A DNA stretch of 64,000 bases from JAJDXO01 sp965207535 (GTDB lineage: Bacteria > Pseudomonadota > Alphaproteobacteria > Rhodospirillales > UBA2165): assembly GCA_965207535.1 (NCBI GenBank), contig CBDBMR010000016.1, forward strand, positions 62,001 to 126,000, given 5' to 3'. The notes under the pieces were generated by a model. That model ran no database searches and was not told the origin of the DNA. It was given only the letters and a program-made list of their open reading frames with translations. Positions 37,297 through 46,324 of the stretch are shown in pieces. The translations under genes and the position numbers were made by a program. Each line of letters begins with the position of its first letter. The first letter of the stretch is position 1.

Positions 37297-37629
37297 ATGA
37301 AACGCGACGACGACGGACGAAACGGCGACGACGATCTCGAACACGGGATCGCTCTAAAAAGCCGGACCAAGACCAAGAAGCCGTCCATGTACAAGGTCTT
37401 GATGCTGAACGACGACTACACGCCGATGGAATTCGTCGTTCACGTGCTGGAATCTTTTTTCAGCAAGAGCCACGAGGAGGCAACGCGGATCATGCTGCAC
37501 GTCCACCAGAAGGGGGTCGGTATTTGCGGGGTCTACACGTACGAAGTCGCCGAGACGAAAGTGAATCAAACCATGGATCTTGCGCAGCAGCATCAGCATC
37601 CGCTGCAGTGCACGATCGAAAAGGAATAG
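37297..37629 (+). CDS. clpS: ATP-dependent Clp protease adaptor ClpS
   Basis: A 110-residue ClpS, which delivers N-degron proteins to ClpAP. The core motif YKVLMLNDDYTPMEFVVHVL contains the N-degron binding residues, and SHEEATRIMLHVHQKGVGICG and YEVAETKVNQ complete the fold. The N-terminal ~30 residues (charged, disordered) are as expected for ClpS. ATG 37297 is the family-like start; the open frame starts earlier at 37177. clpA begins 29 bp after its stop, the usual order. Confidence 0.95.
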   Translation: MKRDDDGRNGDDDLEHGIALKSRTKTKKPSMYKVLMLNDDYTPMEFVVHVLESFFSKSHEEATRIMLHVHQKGVGICGVYTYEVAETKVNQTMDLAQQHQHPLQCTIEKE

Positions 37630-37658
37630 CAATTTAAACAACAAAGGCCGTATGGGTC

Positions 37659-40040
37659 ATGCTGTCTCGTAATTTGGAACAAAGTCTGCACCGGGCGCTG
37701 GGACTCGCCACCGAGCGTAACCACGAATATGCGACGCTCGAGCACTTGCTGCTGGCGTTGACGGAAGACCAGGACAGCGTTGCCGTTCTCCGCGCCTGCG
37801 GCGTCGAGATCGAGCAACTGCGCAAGGACCTGACGGACTTCATCGATGAAGAGTTGACTGATCTGATCACCAGCAAGCTGTCGGAGCCCAAGCCGACGGC
37901 CAGCTTCCAGCGGGTGGTCCAACGGGCCGCGATTCATGTGCAGTCTTCGGGCCGCGAGGAGGTCACCGGGGCGAACGTGCTGGTGGCGATCTTCTCCGAG
38001 CGCGAGGCCCATGCGGTGTATTTCCTTCAACTGCATGACATGACCCGGTTGGACGCGGTGAACTACATCAGCCACGGCATCGCCAAGGTGCCGGGTTTCT
38101 CGAACTCCCAGTCGGTGAACGGAACCGAGGAGGAAGCCGCCGAGGAGAAAGTGGTGCGCAAGGGCCACGAAGCCCTCGAGAGCTATTGCGTGAACCTCAA
38201 TCAGAAGGCCATGGACGGCAAGATCGATCCGTTGATCGGCCGCGAACTGGAGATCGAGCGGACCATCCAGGTCCTGTGCCGCCGGACCAAGAACAATCCG
38301 CTCTATGTGGGTGATCCGGGCGTGGGCAAGACGGCCATCGCTGAGGGCTTGGCCAAGCGGATCGTCGAGGAAAATGTGCCCGAGGTACTGTTCGGCAGCA
38401 CGATCTATTGCCTCGATATGGGTTCCCTGCTGGCCGGCACCCGCTACCGGGGCGACTTCGAGGAGCGCATCAAGGCGGTGCTGACCGAGTTGGAGAACGT
38501 CGACAAGAGCATCCTGTTCATCGACGAGATTCACACGGTCATCGGCGCGGGCGCGACCTCCGGCGGTTCGATGGATGCATCGAACCTGCTGAAGCCGTCG
38601 CTGCAGAGCGGCGCGCTCCGGTGCATCGGGTCGACCACCTACAAGGAATACCGCGGCTACTTCGAGAAGGACCGGGCGCTGGTTCGCCGGTTCCAGAAGA
38701 TCGACATCACCGAGCCCTCGGTCGAGGATGCGGTCAAGATCCTGCGCGGCCTGAAACCCTATTACGAGGAGCACCATCAGGTCCGCTATACCTCCGAAGC
38801 CATCCGTCAGGCGGTTCAGCTCGCGGCCCGTTACATCCATGACCGCAAACTGCCCGACAAGGCGATCGATGTGCTGGACGAGGTCGGCGCATCGCGCATG
38901 CTGGTCCCCGAGAACAAGCGCCGGAAGACCATCTCGGTGAAGGACGTGGAAGCGGTGGTTGCCAAGATCGCGCGTATCCCTCCGAAAACCGTGTCGCGGG
39001 ACGACAAGAAGTCGCTCGGCAATCTGGAGCGCGACCTCAAGACCATGGTCTTCGGTCAGGACAAGGCCATCGATGCGTTGGCCAGCGCCATCAAGTTGGC
39101 GCGGGCGGGCCTGCGCGAGCCTGAAAAACCCATCGGCAGCTACCTGTTTTCCGGTCCCACCGGCGTTGGCAAGACCGAGGTCGCCCGGCAGCTGGCCCGC
39201 AGCCTCGGCATCGAGCTCACCCGCTTCGATATGTCCGAGTACATGGAGCGGCACACGGTCTCGCGGCTGATTGGCGCGCCCCCGGGATATGTAGGCTTCG
39301 ACCAGGGCGGTCTGCTGACCGATGCCGTCGATCAACATCCCCATTGCGTCCTCTTGCTGGACGAGATCGAGAAGGCCCATCCCGACCTGTTCAATATTCT
39401 GCTGCAGGTGATGGATCACGGAAAGCTGACCGACCACAACGGCAAGGGTGTCGATTTCCGCAACGTCATCGTGATCATGACCACCAACGCCGGCGCCAGC
39501 GAGCTCGCCAAACAGGCCATCGGTTTCGAGCGGGAAGAACGCACCGGAGACGACCAGGAGGCGATCGAGCGGATGTTCACGCCGGAGTTCCGCAACAGGC
39601 TGGATGCGACCATTGGCTTCGACAATTTGACACCGGAGATCATGAGCCGCGTGGTCGACAAGTTCATCATGGAACTGGAAGCCCAGTTGAGCGACCGCGA
39701 CGTGACCATCGAATTGGACGAGACCGCCCGCGAGTGGCTGGCCAAGAAGGGCTACGACAAGCGGTTCGGTGCGCGGCCTCTCGCGCGGGTCATCCAGGAA
39801 CAGGTCAAGAAGCCGCTCGCCGAAGAACTGCTGTTCGGCAAGCTGTCGAAGGGGGGTTCGGTCCTCGCCACGATCAAGGACGGCAAGGTCGCGTTCGACT
39901 TCCCGAAGATCGCGCTGCCCAAGGGTTCACCCGGAAAAAGCGGCGGTAAAGGCAAGGGCAACGACGACGGGCCGGATGACGGGCCGAAAAAGGGCCCCGG
40001 CGGTTCCGGAAAGTCCAAGACCCCGGCCTTGGTCGAGTAG
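37659..40040 (+). CDS. clpA: ATP-dependent Clp protease ATP-binding subunit ClpA
   Basis: A 793-residue ClpA unfoldase. N-domain of about 145 residues (LEQSLHRALGLATERNHEY). First AAA+ module with Walker A GDPGVGKTAIAEG and Walker B SILFIDEIHTVIGAG. Second module with Walker A GPTGVGKTEVARQL and Walker B HCVLLLDEIEKAHPD. The IGF loop (KQAIGFERE) that docks on ClpP is present. The last ~50 residues are Gly/Lys/Asp/Pro-rich, an extension not found in E. coli ClpA. It acts with ClpS just upstream. A terminator-like hairpin follows 20 bp after the stop. Confidence 0.95.
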   Translation: MLSRNLEQSLHRALGLATERNHEYATLEHLLLALTEDQDSVAVLRACGVEIEQLRKDLTDFIDEELTDLITSKLSEPKPTASFQRVVQRAAIHVQSSGREEVTGANVLVAIFSEREAHAVYFLQLHDMTRLDAVNYISHGIAKVPGFSNSQSVNGTEEEAAEEKVVRKGHEALESYCVNLNQKAMDGKIDPLIGRELEIERTIQVLCRRTKNNPLYVGDPGVGKTAIAEGLAKRIVEENVPEVLFGSTIYCLDMGSLLAGTRYRGDFEERIKAVLTELENVDKSILFIDEIHTVIGAGATSGGSMDASNLLKPSLQSGALRCIGSTTYKEYRGYFEKDRALVRRFQKIDITEPSVEDAVKILRGLKPYYEEHHQVRYTSEAIRQAVQLAARYIHDRKLPDKAIDVLDEVGASRMLVPENKRRKTISVKDVEAVVAKIARIPPKTVSRDDKKSLGNLERDLKTMVFGQDKAIDALASAIKLARAGLREPEKPIGSYLFSGPTGVGKTEVARQLARSLGIELTRFDMSEYMERHTVSRLIGAPPGYVGFDQGGLLTDAVDQHPHCVLLLDEIEKAHPDLFNILLQVMDHGKLTDHNGKGVDFRNVIVIMTTNAGASELAKQAIGFEREERTGDDQEAIERMFTPEFRNRLDATIGFDNLTPEIMSRVVDKFIMELEAQLSDRDVTIELDETAREWLAKKGYDKRFGARPLARVIQEQVKKPLAEELLFGKLSKGGSVLATIKDGKVAFDFPKIALPKGSPGKSGGKGKGNDDGPDDGPKKGPGGSGKSKTPALVE

Positions 40041-40060
40041 TTTTCCTGCGATTTTGAGCC

Positions 40061-40095
40061 AAAAAAGCGGGCTGCCGATCGCGGCCCGTTTTTTT
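40061..40095 (+). terminator. rho-independent terminator after clpA
   Basis: AAAAAAGCGGGC and GCCCGTTTTTTT form a 5-bp GC stem with flanking A and T tracts and an 11-nt loop, ending in seven Ts. It is placed 20 bp after the clpA stop. Confidence 0.85.
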
Positions 40096-40130
40096 CTCGC
40101 GTCTGCAATGGATTGCGTAAAGATCGCCGA

Positions 40131-40160
40131 TTGACTCCGGATAATCGTCTGACCTAATGT
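40131..40160 (+). promoter_or_regulatory. possible promoter of the TRAP operon
   Basis: TTGACT (40131-40136) and TAATGT (40155-40160) at 18-bp spacing, 75 bp before the dctP start. It is the best match between the clpA terminator and dctP, but the -10 is only moderate. Confidence 0.35.
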
Positions 40161-40234
40161 CGGCCCGCCGATACGCTATTATCGCATCGCGATACAATTT
40201 TTCAGATTTTTGTGAACGAAATAGGAAGGCAAAA

Positions 40235-41320
40235 ATGAAATTCAATACATTGAAGATTTCCACTGCCCTCGTCGCCGCCGGCGCGCTGGTTGCGGGGTTC
40301 TCCGCCGGGCAGGCGAAGGCCGCCGAGATGATCAAGATGACGGCCATCGACGGCTATTCGCTCAAGTCCATGTGGGTGAAGGAATTCGCCAACTTCATGA
40401 TCCCCGAGGTCGACAAGCGGCTGGCCAAGGGCGGCAAGTACAAGATCGACTGGAACCAGGCTTGGGGCGGTCAGATCGTCAAGCCGCGCGGCGTCATGGG
40501 CGGCATGCAGAAGGGCCTGGGTGACATCGGCGTGGTGACCACGGTGTTCCACCAGGACAAGGTGCCGCTTCAGATGGTGGCTTACGCGACCCCATTCGTG
40601 ACCACCGACCCCCGGCTCCTTTCCAGGACCATCGACGGCCTGGCCGGGAAGTTTCCGGAGTTCAAGGCCGCGTTTTCCAAGTTCAATCAGGTCTACCTGA
40701 CCAGCGTCGCGGTGCTCGACACCTATCAGATGTTCTCCAAGCACCCGATCAAGACCACCGCGGACTTCAAGGGTGACAAGATCGGCGTTGCCGGCCTGAA
40801 CGCCCGCTGGGTCGAGGGCTTCGGCGCGGCCACCGTCCCCGGCAGCCTTGTCGGTTACTACAACAAGCTGAAGACCGGCGTGCTGGACACCATCATGCTG
40901 TGGCCCGAAGCGGTCGTCGGCCGGAAAATGTACGAGGTCGCGCCCTATATGCTCAAAGGCGACATGGGTACGGCGAACTCCAAGGTCGTGACCATGAACA
41001 AGAAGGCTTGGGACGGACTTGACGCTTCGGTCCGCAAGGCCATCTCCGAGGCCTCGATCGCCTACCGCGACCACACCTCCCAGAAGGCTCTCGATGTGGC
41101 CGAAGCCAGCTACAAGGCCTACCAGGCCAACGGCGGCAAGGTTCACGTCATGAGCGCCACCGAGCGGGACAAGTGGGCCAAGGCCATGCCGAACGTGGCC
41201 AAGGACTGGGCCGCCGCGCAGGACAAGAAGGGTCTGCCGGGCACCAAGGTGCTGGCTGCCTACATGGACGCCATGCGGGCTGCCCAGCAGCCGATCCTGC
41301 GTCATTGGGACAAGGAGTAA
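40235..41320 (+). CDS. dctP: TRAP transporter solute-binding protein (DctP family)
   Basis: A 361-residue periplasmic binding protein. Signal peptide KISTALVAAGALVAGFSAGQAKA, cleavage about residue 28. The mature protein has the TRAP-DctP pattern: GGMQKGLGDIGVVTTVFHQDK, VYLTSVAVLDTYQMFSKHPI and VVTMNKKAWDGLDASVRKAI. ATG 40235 has an excellent AGGAAGG site. The substrate is usually a carboxylate, but no binding-pocket residue pattern lets me name it. It starts the operon dctP-dctQ-dctM-iclR. Confidence 0.9.
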   Translation: MKFNTLKISTALVAAGALVAGFSAGQAKAAEMIKMTAIDGYSLKSMWVKEFANFMIPEVDKRLAKGGKYKIDWNQAWGGQIVKPRGVMGGMQKGLGDIGVVTTVFHQDKVPLQMVAYATPFVTTDPRLLSRTIDGLAGKFPEFKAAFSKFNQVYLTSVAVLDTYQMFSKHPIKTTADFKGDKIGVAGLNARWVEGFGAATVPGSLVGYYNKLKTGVLDTIMLWPEAVVGRKMYEVAPYMLKGDMGTANSKVVTMNKKAWDGLDASVRKAISEASIAYRDHTSQKALDVAEASYKAYQANGGKVHVMSATERDKWAKAMPNVAKDWAAAQDKKGLPGTKVLAAYMDAMRAAQQPILRHWDKE

Positions 41321-41353
41321 GCGGTTAGCGCAAGCTGATCAGCGGACCTCATC

Positions 41354-41920
41354 ATGTCTGACGTGTCCGCGAGGGCGCCGTCCAACGACGGCGCCCTCGT
41401 TACCCTGCTCAATTTCGTCCTGACCTGGATGAATACCATTGGGTCGCTGTGGGTCTTCGCCCTCATGGTGATGATCAACGTGGATGCTTTCTCGCGGACA
41501 TTGTTCGCCCGTCCGTTTCACGGCGTCCTGGAGTTGGTGGAACTTTCCATCGTCGGGATCGTCTTTCTTCAGTTGGGCGATGCGACCCGTCGCGGCCGCT
41601 TGACCCGGTCCGAGGGTTTTTTCAATTTCATGCGGGCCCGGAAGCCAACTGCGCATCGCTTCCTGGGTGCGGCGTTCGACCTCATCGGCGCCATCTTTTT
41701 GGCCATCGTGCTGGTTGGCGCGGTGCCCGAGATGATCGACGCCTGGGTCCACAATTATTACGTCGGCGATGAAGGCGTGTTCACCGCGCCCGAGTGGCCC
41801 ATCAAAGTCATTATCGTTCTCGGCTGTTTCGTCACCCTGCTGCAATTTCTGGCGTTCGGGTACCGCTATCTGCGGCCCGGAGCAGGGGTCGAGCCCGAGA
41901 CAACGCCCACGGGCGGATAG
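41354..41920 (+). CDS. dctQ: TRAP transporter small permease (DctQ family)
   Basis: A 188-residue membrane protein with four hydrophobic helices, starting NTIGSLWVFALMVMINVDAFSR, then the conserved region HGVLELVELSIVGIVFLQLGDATRRGRLTRSEGF that is a hallmark of DctQ, and two C-terminal helices. It joins DctM in the transporter. It begins 33 bp after dctP. Confidence 0.88.
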   Translation: MSDVSARAPSNDGALVTLLNFVLTWMNTIGSLWVFALMVMINVDAFSRTLFARPFHGVLELVELSIVGIVFLQLGDATRRGRLTRSEGFFNFMRARKPTAHRFLGAAFDLIGAIFLAIVLVGAVPEMIDAWVHNYYVGDEGVFTAPEWPIKVIIVLGCFVTLLQFLAFGYRYLRPGAGVEPETTPTGG

Positions 41921-41940
41921 CCGGGCGGGAAGGTACGCAT

Positions 41941-43275
41941 ATGTCCCCAGTAGAAATCGGCGCTGCTTCCGTCGTCCTTATCGTCGTCCTGATCTATACG
42001 GGGCTCTACATTCCCATCGCCCTTGGCATGGTGTCGTTCATCGGCGTCTGGATCATCCGCGACAATGTCGATATCGCGGTCGCCCTGTTGTCGGAATCCA
42101 TTGCCGACACGGTGGCCGAGCAGGTTTTCGCCACCGTGCCGTTGTTCGCCCTGATGGGACTGGTGGTCAGTAAGGCGGGGCTAGGCAAGGACGTCTACGA
42201 AGTCGCCAATTTCATGTTCTACCGGATCCGGGGCGGGCTCGGCATGGCGACGGTTGCCGCCAACGCCATCTTTGCCTCGATCACCGGCTCGACCATCGCG
42301 TCGGCTTCGGTGTTCACGCGCGTCGCGGTGCCCGAGATGAACCGGTTCGGCTTCAAGTCCCGGTTTACCGTCGGCGTGATCGCCGGGTCCAGCGTGCTCG
42401 GCATGCTGATCCCGCCGAGCGCCATGCTGATCATTTACGCCATCGTCACCGAGCAGTCGGTGGGTCAGTTGTTCATCGCCGGCATCGTTCCCGGGATCAT
42501 CCTGTCCATCGCCTACTGCATCCTGATCCTCATTCTGTCCTACGCCTGGCCGAGCTTCGTCGGCGGCGACGAATCCAAGGACGTGGCCGGCGAGGACTGG
42601 GCCAACATGACCTGGGTCGATCTGGTGACCAAGATTTCACCTGTTGTCATCCTGGTGCTGGTGGTGCTGGGCGGTATTTACGGCGGTGTCGTGACCCCGG
42701 TCGAAGCCGGTGCCATGGGGTCTTTGGCCGCCATGCTCATCGCCTGGTTCAAGCGCGCCCTGTCGTGGGGTGATCTGTGGGAGGTGCTGGTCGAAACCGG
42801 CTACATCACCTCGGCCATTCTGTTCCTGATCATCGCCGCCAGCATGTACAGCCGGATGCTGGGCGTCGCCGGCCTGCCGACCATGTTCGGCGAATGGCTC
42901 ACCGGTCTGGATCTCACCCTCGGTCAGATCATGACCATGTATGTGATCCTGATGCTGGCGCTGGGCACCATCCTGGACACGGCATCGATCATTCTGATCG
43001 TCGTGCCCCTGTTCCTGACCGCGCTCGAGGAATTCGGCGTGGATCTGATCTGGTTCGGCATCGTTACCGTGGTCGGCGCCGAGATCGGCCTGCTGACCCC
43101 GCCCCTGGGGATATCGTGCTTCGTCATCAAGAGCACGATCAACGATCCCAACGTGACTCTTTACGACATTTTCTCGGGCGCTTTCCCGTTCGCGGTCACC
43201 ATGCTGCTGGTCCTGATCGTCCTGATCAACTTCCCGGTTCTGAGTACGGGTCTGCTGCAATTCTCCTTCCTATAA
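41941..43275 (+). CDS. dctM: TRAP transporter large permease (DctM family)
   Basis: A 444-residue protein with about twelve hydrophobic helices and the DctM motifs FATVPLFALMGLVVSKAG, FASITGSTIASASVFTRVAVPEM, IAGSSVLGMLIPPSAMLIIYA and TVVGAEIGLLTPPLGISCFVI. ATG 41941 is chosen over the earlier in-frame start at 41794 since that extension overlaps dctQ. It uses the sodium gradient for uptake of the ligand bound by DctP. Confidence 0.92.
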   Translation: MSPVEIGAASVVLIVVLIYTGLYIPIALGMVSFIGVWIIRDNVDIAVALLSESIADTVAEQVFATVPLFALMGLVVSKAGLGKDVYEVANFMFYRIRGGLGMATVAANAIFASITGSTIASASVFTRVAVPEMNRFGFKSRFTVGVIAGSSVLGMLIPPSAMLIIYAIVTEQSVGQLFIAGIVPGIILSIAYCILILILSYAWPSFVGGDESKDVAGEDWANMTWVDLVTKISPVVILVLVVLGGIYGGVVTPVEAGAMGSLAAMLIAWFKRALSWGDLWEVLVETGYITSAILFLIIAASMYSRMLGVAGLPTMFGEWLTGLDLTLGQIMTMYVILMLALGTILDTASIILIVVPLFLTALEEFGVDLIWFGIVTVVGAEIGLLTPPLGISCFVIKSTINDPNVTLYDIFSGAFPFAVTMLLVLIVLINFPVLSTGLLQFSFL

Positions 43276-43290
43276 CGAGGCGGCGGGGCC

Positions 43291-44046
43291 ATGGCAGACA
43301 CCTCGAAAGACCGTAAAACCGGTATCCAGGTCATCGCCCGGGCCGCCGCCGTCCTGCGCGCGCTTGAAGGAGAGGCGGGCGGTCTCAGCCTCGGCCGCAT
43401 TGCATCGCGGACCGGACTGCCGCGCTCGACGGTTCAGCGGATTGTCGGAGCCCTGGAGACCGAAGGCTGGGTGATGGCGGCCAGTCCCGAGGGCCGGGTC
43501 CGGCTGGGTCCGGCTCTGGCACGGTTGGCGGCGACGGCGCGCGCCGATATGGCGCGGATTGCCCACCCCTATCTGGAGGAGCTTTCCCGCCGGATCAACG
43601 AAACCGTCGATTTCGCGGTGCTGGACGGCGACGACGCGGTTTTCATCGATCAGGTGGTGGCGCCCAACCAACTGCGCGCCGAGTTCAGCCTCGGCGACGC
43701 CTTTCCCATGCACTGCTCCGCCCACGGCAAGGCGATCCTGGCCGCCCTGGATATCCCCCGGGCGGAGGCGCTCGCCGAGGCCGAACTGCCGAAGGAGCCC
43801 GACCGGGTCACCCACCTGATGGAAGAGCTCGACGAGGTGCGGCGCACCGGCCTCGCCTTTGACCGGGAGGAGCACATCAAGGGCATCTGCGCGGTCAGCG
43901 CCGCGGTGCGGGATTCCCTGGGCGGCGTCGGTGCGATTTCCGTGCCGGTGCCGGCGACCCGGTTTTACGACAACGAAGACACGCTGACGGCGGAACTCCT
44001 GGAGTTTTGCCGGCGCATAGAAACCGCGCTCGGCGCCACCGCCTAA
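43291..44046 (+). CDS. IclR family transcriptional regulator
   Basis: A 251-residue regulator. N-terminal winged helix-turn-helix of about residues 10-75 (VLRALEGEAGGLSLGRIASRTGLPRSTVQRIVGALE), then an IclR ligand domain (MARIAHPYLEELSRRINETVDFAVLDGDDAVFIDQV). The gene lies 15 bp after dctM, so it may regulate the TRAP operon in response to the same solute. IclR proteins bind small carboxylates, in line with the TRAP ligand. Its stop overlaps the convergent GNAT gene by four bases. Confidence 0.9.
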   Translation: MADTSKDRKTGIQVIARAAAVLRALEGEAGGLSLGRIASRTGLPRSTVQRIVGALETEGWVMAASPEGRVRLGPALARLAATARADMARIAHPYLEELSRRINETVDFAVLDGDDAVFIDQVVAPNQLRAEFSLGDAFPMHCSAHGKAILAALDIPRAEALAEAELPKEPDRVTHLMEELDEVRRTGLAFDREEHIKGICAVSAAVRDSLGGVGAISVPVPATRFYDNEDTLTAELLEFCRRIETALGATA

Positions 44047-45206
44047 TCGTTTTCCGCCGAGCGGTAGGGCGAGTACTGCATCAGACCGGCGATTTCGTAT
44101 TCCACCTCGCGGGCCTCGCGCTCGACGAAATCCTTTACGGCGCCGGCGAAGCTGGGATCGTCGATGTAATGCGCCGAGTAGATTTCCCGCGGCAAATACC
44201 CCCGTTGGATCTTGTGGGGTCCCTGAGCGCCGGCCTCCACCCACCGCAGGCCGTGCCGGATGGCGTAGTCGATCGCCTGGTAGTAGCAGGCCTCGAAGTG
44301 CAGGAACTTGACATCCTTGGAGCATCCCCAATTGCGGCCGTAGAGCGTATCCTCGCCCTTGAGATTGAGGGCGCCGCAGATCAGGTCCCCATCTTCCTCG
44401 CCGACCACCATGACGGCGAGCTCCGACAGGGTCTCGCCGAGGATGGCGAAGAACTCGCGATTGAGATAGGGGCGCCCCCATTTGCGGTCGATGGTGTCGA
44501 TGTAGAAGCGATAGAAGGCGTCCCAATGGCCGGGGGTGATCTCCTCGCCGCCGAGGGCCCGGAGCCGCACCCCCTGATCCTGCACCTCGCGGCGTTCCTT
44601 GCGGATCGCTTTGCGTTTGCGGGATTGGAGCCGGCCCAGGAAATCATCGAAGCTCTCGTAGCCCCGGTTTTCCCAGTGAAACTGCTTGCCGGTCCGCTTG
44701 AGGAAACCGGCCGCCCCCATGCGGTCCCACTGTTCCTTAGGGGGGAAGGTGATGTGCAGCGACGAGACCTCGTGCTGGCGGGCCAATTGGACCATGGCCG
44801 ACAGCAGAATATCGTGGAGCTTGTCCGGTGCACCGTCACGGATCAGCAGCCGCGGGCCCGTCGCCGGGGTGAACGGCACCGCCGATTGCAGCTTGGGATA
44901 GTAGCTGCCGCCGGCGCGCTCCCAGGCATCGGCCCAACCCCAATCGAAGACGTACTCGCCATAGGAATGGCTCTTGAGATAAAGCGGCGCGCAGGCCGCC
45001 ACGTCACCGTTCTCGTCCTCGACCACCAGATGCTGGGGCTGCCAGCCCGTGCGGGCGGTTACCGAGCCGGACTCCTCGAGTGCGTTCAGAAAAGCGTGGC
45101 TGACAAAGGGATTGCGGCCGCCGACGCAGGCGTCCCACCCGTCGGCGTCCACTTCCGAAATGTGGGCCACCACCTTGACGGTGATTTGTTCGTTCCCATC
45201 GGGCAT
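44043..45206 (-). CDS. GNAT family N-acetyltransferase, COG3146 (DUF482) type
   Basis: A 387-residue protein of the peptidogalycan biosynthesis/recognition type (COG3146, a FemX-like GNAT fold). Key segments: GGRNPFVSHAFLNALEESGS, the GWADAWERAGGSYYPKLQ block, ESFDDFLGRLQSRKRKAIRKERR, FYRFYIDTIDRKWGRPYLNREFF and GAQGPHKIQRGYLP near the end. The function is unproven; the fold suggests transfer of an acyl or amino-acyl group, possibly to a cell-wall precursor. It is monocistronic and converges on the iclR gene. Confidence 0.8.
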   Translation of the reverse strand: MPDGNEQITVKVVAHISEVDADGWDACVGGRNPFVSHAFLNALEESGSVTARTGWQPQHLVVEDENGDVAACAPLYLKSHSYGEYVFDWGWADAWERAGGSYYPKLQSAVPFTPATGPRLLIRDGAPDKLHDILLSAMVQLARQHEVSSLHITFPPKEQWDRMGAAGFLKRTGKQFHWENRGYESFDDFLGRLQSRKRKAIRKERREVQDQGVRLRALGGEEITPGHWDAFYRFYIDTIDRKWGRPYLNREFFAILGETLSELAVMVVGEEDGDLICGALNLKGEDTLYGRNWGCSKDVKFLHFEACYYQAIDYAIRHGLRWVEAGAQGPHKIQRGYLPREIYSAHYIDDPSFAGAVKDFVEREAREVEYEIAGLMQYSPYRSAEND

Positions 45207-45277
45207 GGGCCAAGACTAGGCGAGGGGGAAAAAAGGGGCAAGAGGCGGGCGGGGAGGGCCCAAGCAACCGAATACCG

Positions 45278-45661
45278 TTACCCCCTGATCTCGATCAATT
45301 CGCCGTCCGGGCCCTTGAAGACCACCCGGGTCCAGTGCTCCTCCCGGGGCTCGCGGGCGGCGGTCTTGTGGGGCGGGGTCTGGACCTCGACGCCGGCGTC
45401 CTGGAGCGTCTTCACCGCGCCTTCGAAGTCGTCGGTTTCGAGGCAGAAGTGGAAACCGTTGACCGGCGGATCGGCATAGCCGGTGAGCTCGAGGACCGTA
45501 TCGCCGAGCCGGAGATAGGCGATCCCGAACGGCCCCGAGGGCCCTTGCGGGACTTGGTGCTCGAAATAGGTCTCGAAACCGAAATGCTCCTCGTAGAACG
45601 CCTTGGACTTGGCGAGGTCGCTCACATGCAGCGCCGTATGATCAATCCGTTTGAATTCCAT
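45278..45661 (-). CDS. VOC family protein (glyoxalase-like)
   Basis: A 127-residue vicinal-oxygen-chelate protein. RIDHTALHVSDLAKSKAFYEEHFGFE carries the first metal His, GFHFCLETDDFEGAVKTLQDAG the second block, and VFKGPDGELIEIRG ends with the metal Glu. This is the usual glyoxalase I order, but substrate specificity cannot be told. ATG 45661 is supported by the conserved start MEFKRIDHTA and matches the gap of 10 bp to the RidA gene upstream, with which it is probably cotranscribed. Confidence 0.85.
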   Translation of the reverse strand: MEFKRIDHTALHVSDLAKSKAFYEEHFGFETYFEHQVPQGPSGPFGIAYLRLGDTVLELTGYADPPVNGFHFCLETDDFEGAVKTLQDAGVEVQTPPHKTAAREPREEHWTRVVFKGPDGELIEIRG

Positions 45662-45671
45662 TGCCGTCTCC

Positions 45672-46139
45672 TTAGCTGATCTCGAACACGCCGTCCACTT
45701 CGACGGCGGCCCCAAGGGGCAGGGTGGAGCAGCCCACCGCAGCGCGCGCATGGCGGCCCTTGTCCTCGAAGATTTCGAAGATCAGGTCCGAGCAGCCGTT
45801 CATCATCGCCGGCAGGTCGGTGAAACCGGGCGCCGAGTTGAAATAGCCCGTCAATTTGACCGCCTGCGCCACCCGGTCCAGGTCGCCCCCGCAGGCATTG
45901 CGCAATTGCGCCACAAGATTGAGCCCGCAGAGCCGCGCCGCCGCGACCCCGTCCTCCATGGAAATGTTCTCGCCGAACCGGCCCGGAAACTTGAGCTCGC
46001 CGTCTTGGAAGGGAAGCTGGCCGGAAATATACACCAGATTGCCGGTCACGACCCAGGGCACGTAATTGGCGACGGGCGAGGCGGCTTCGGGGAGCTCGAT
46101 CCCCTTTTCCCGCAGGCGTGCGTCGATCGTTCCGGCCAT
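45672..46139 (-). CDS. RidA family protein (YjgF-like)
   Basis: A 155-residue protein of the RidA superfamily, of the longer AB-type. The segments YVPWVVTGNLVYISGQLPFQDGEL, AAARLCGLNLVAQLRNACGGDLDRVAQAVKLTGYFNSAPGF and GRHARAAVGCSTLPLGAAVEVDGVFEI fit, with the active-site arginine seen in true RidA as R in ARAAVGCSTLPLGA. It would hydrolyse reactive enamine/imine intermediates. It lies 10 bp before the VOC gene in the same direction. Confidence 0.88.
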   Translation of the reverse strand: MAGTIDARLREKGIELPEAASPVANYVPWVVTGNLVYISGQLPFQDGELKFPGRFGENISMEDGVAAARLCGLNLVAQLRNACGGDLDRVAQAVKLTGYFNSAPGFTDLPAMMNGCSDLIFEIFEDKGRHARAAVGCSTLPLGAAVEVDGVFEIS

Positions 46140-46263
46140 GGTGTCCTCCCGGTGGTTTCAGGGTTGGGCGTCAATGTAAGGCCGCCGCGAAGACGGAGCC
46201 AGCAAATAGCGCGCTCAAATGGGCGCAATCGCGTGCGCCTCGATCTTGCCTCAATTTTATGCG

Positions 46264-46324
46264 AAAAAAATGGGGTGCGTCGTGAAAGGCAATGGCTGGC
46301 AGGACCTAACCGTCTCGCACCCCA
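46264..46324 (-). terminator. terminator-like hairpin, distal copy of a duplicated unit
   Basis: Read on the minus strand, TGGGGTGCG pairs with CGCACCCCA over a ~36-nt loop, followed immediately by seven Ts. It is the downstream copy of a 99-bp tandem duplication, between nrdJ and ridA. Confidence 0.6.
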
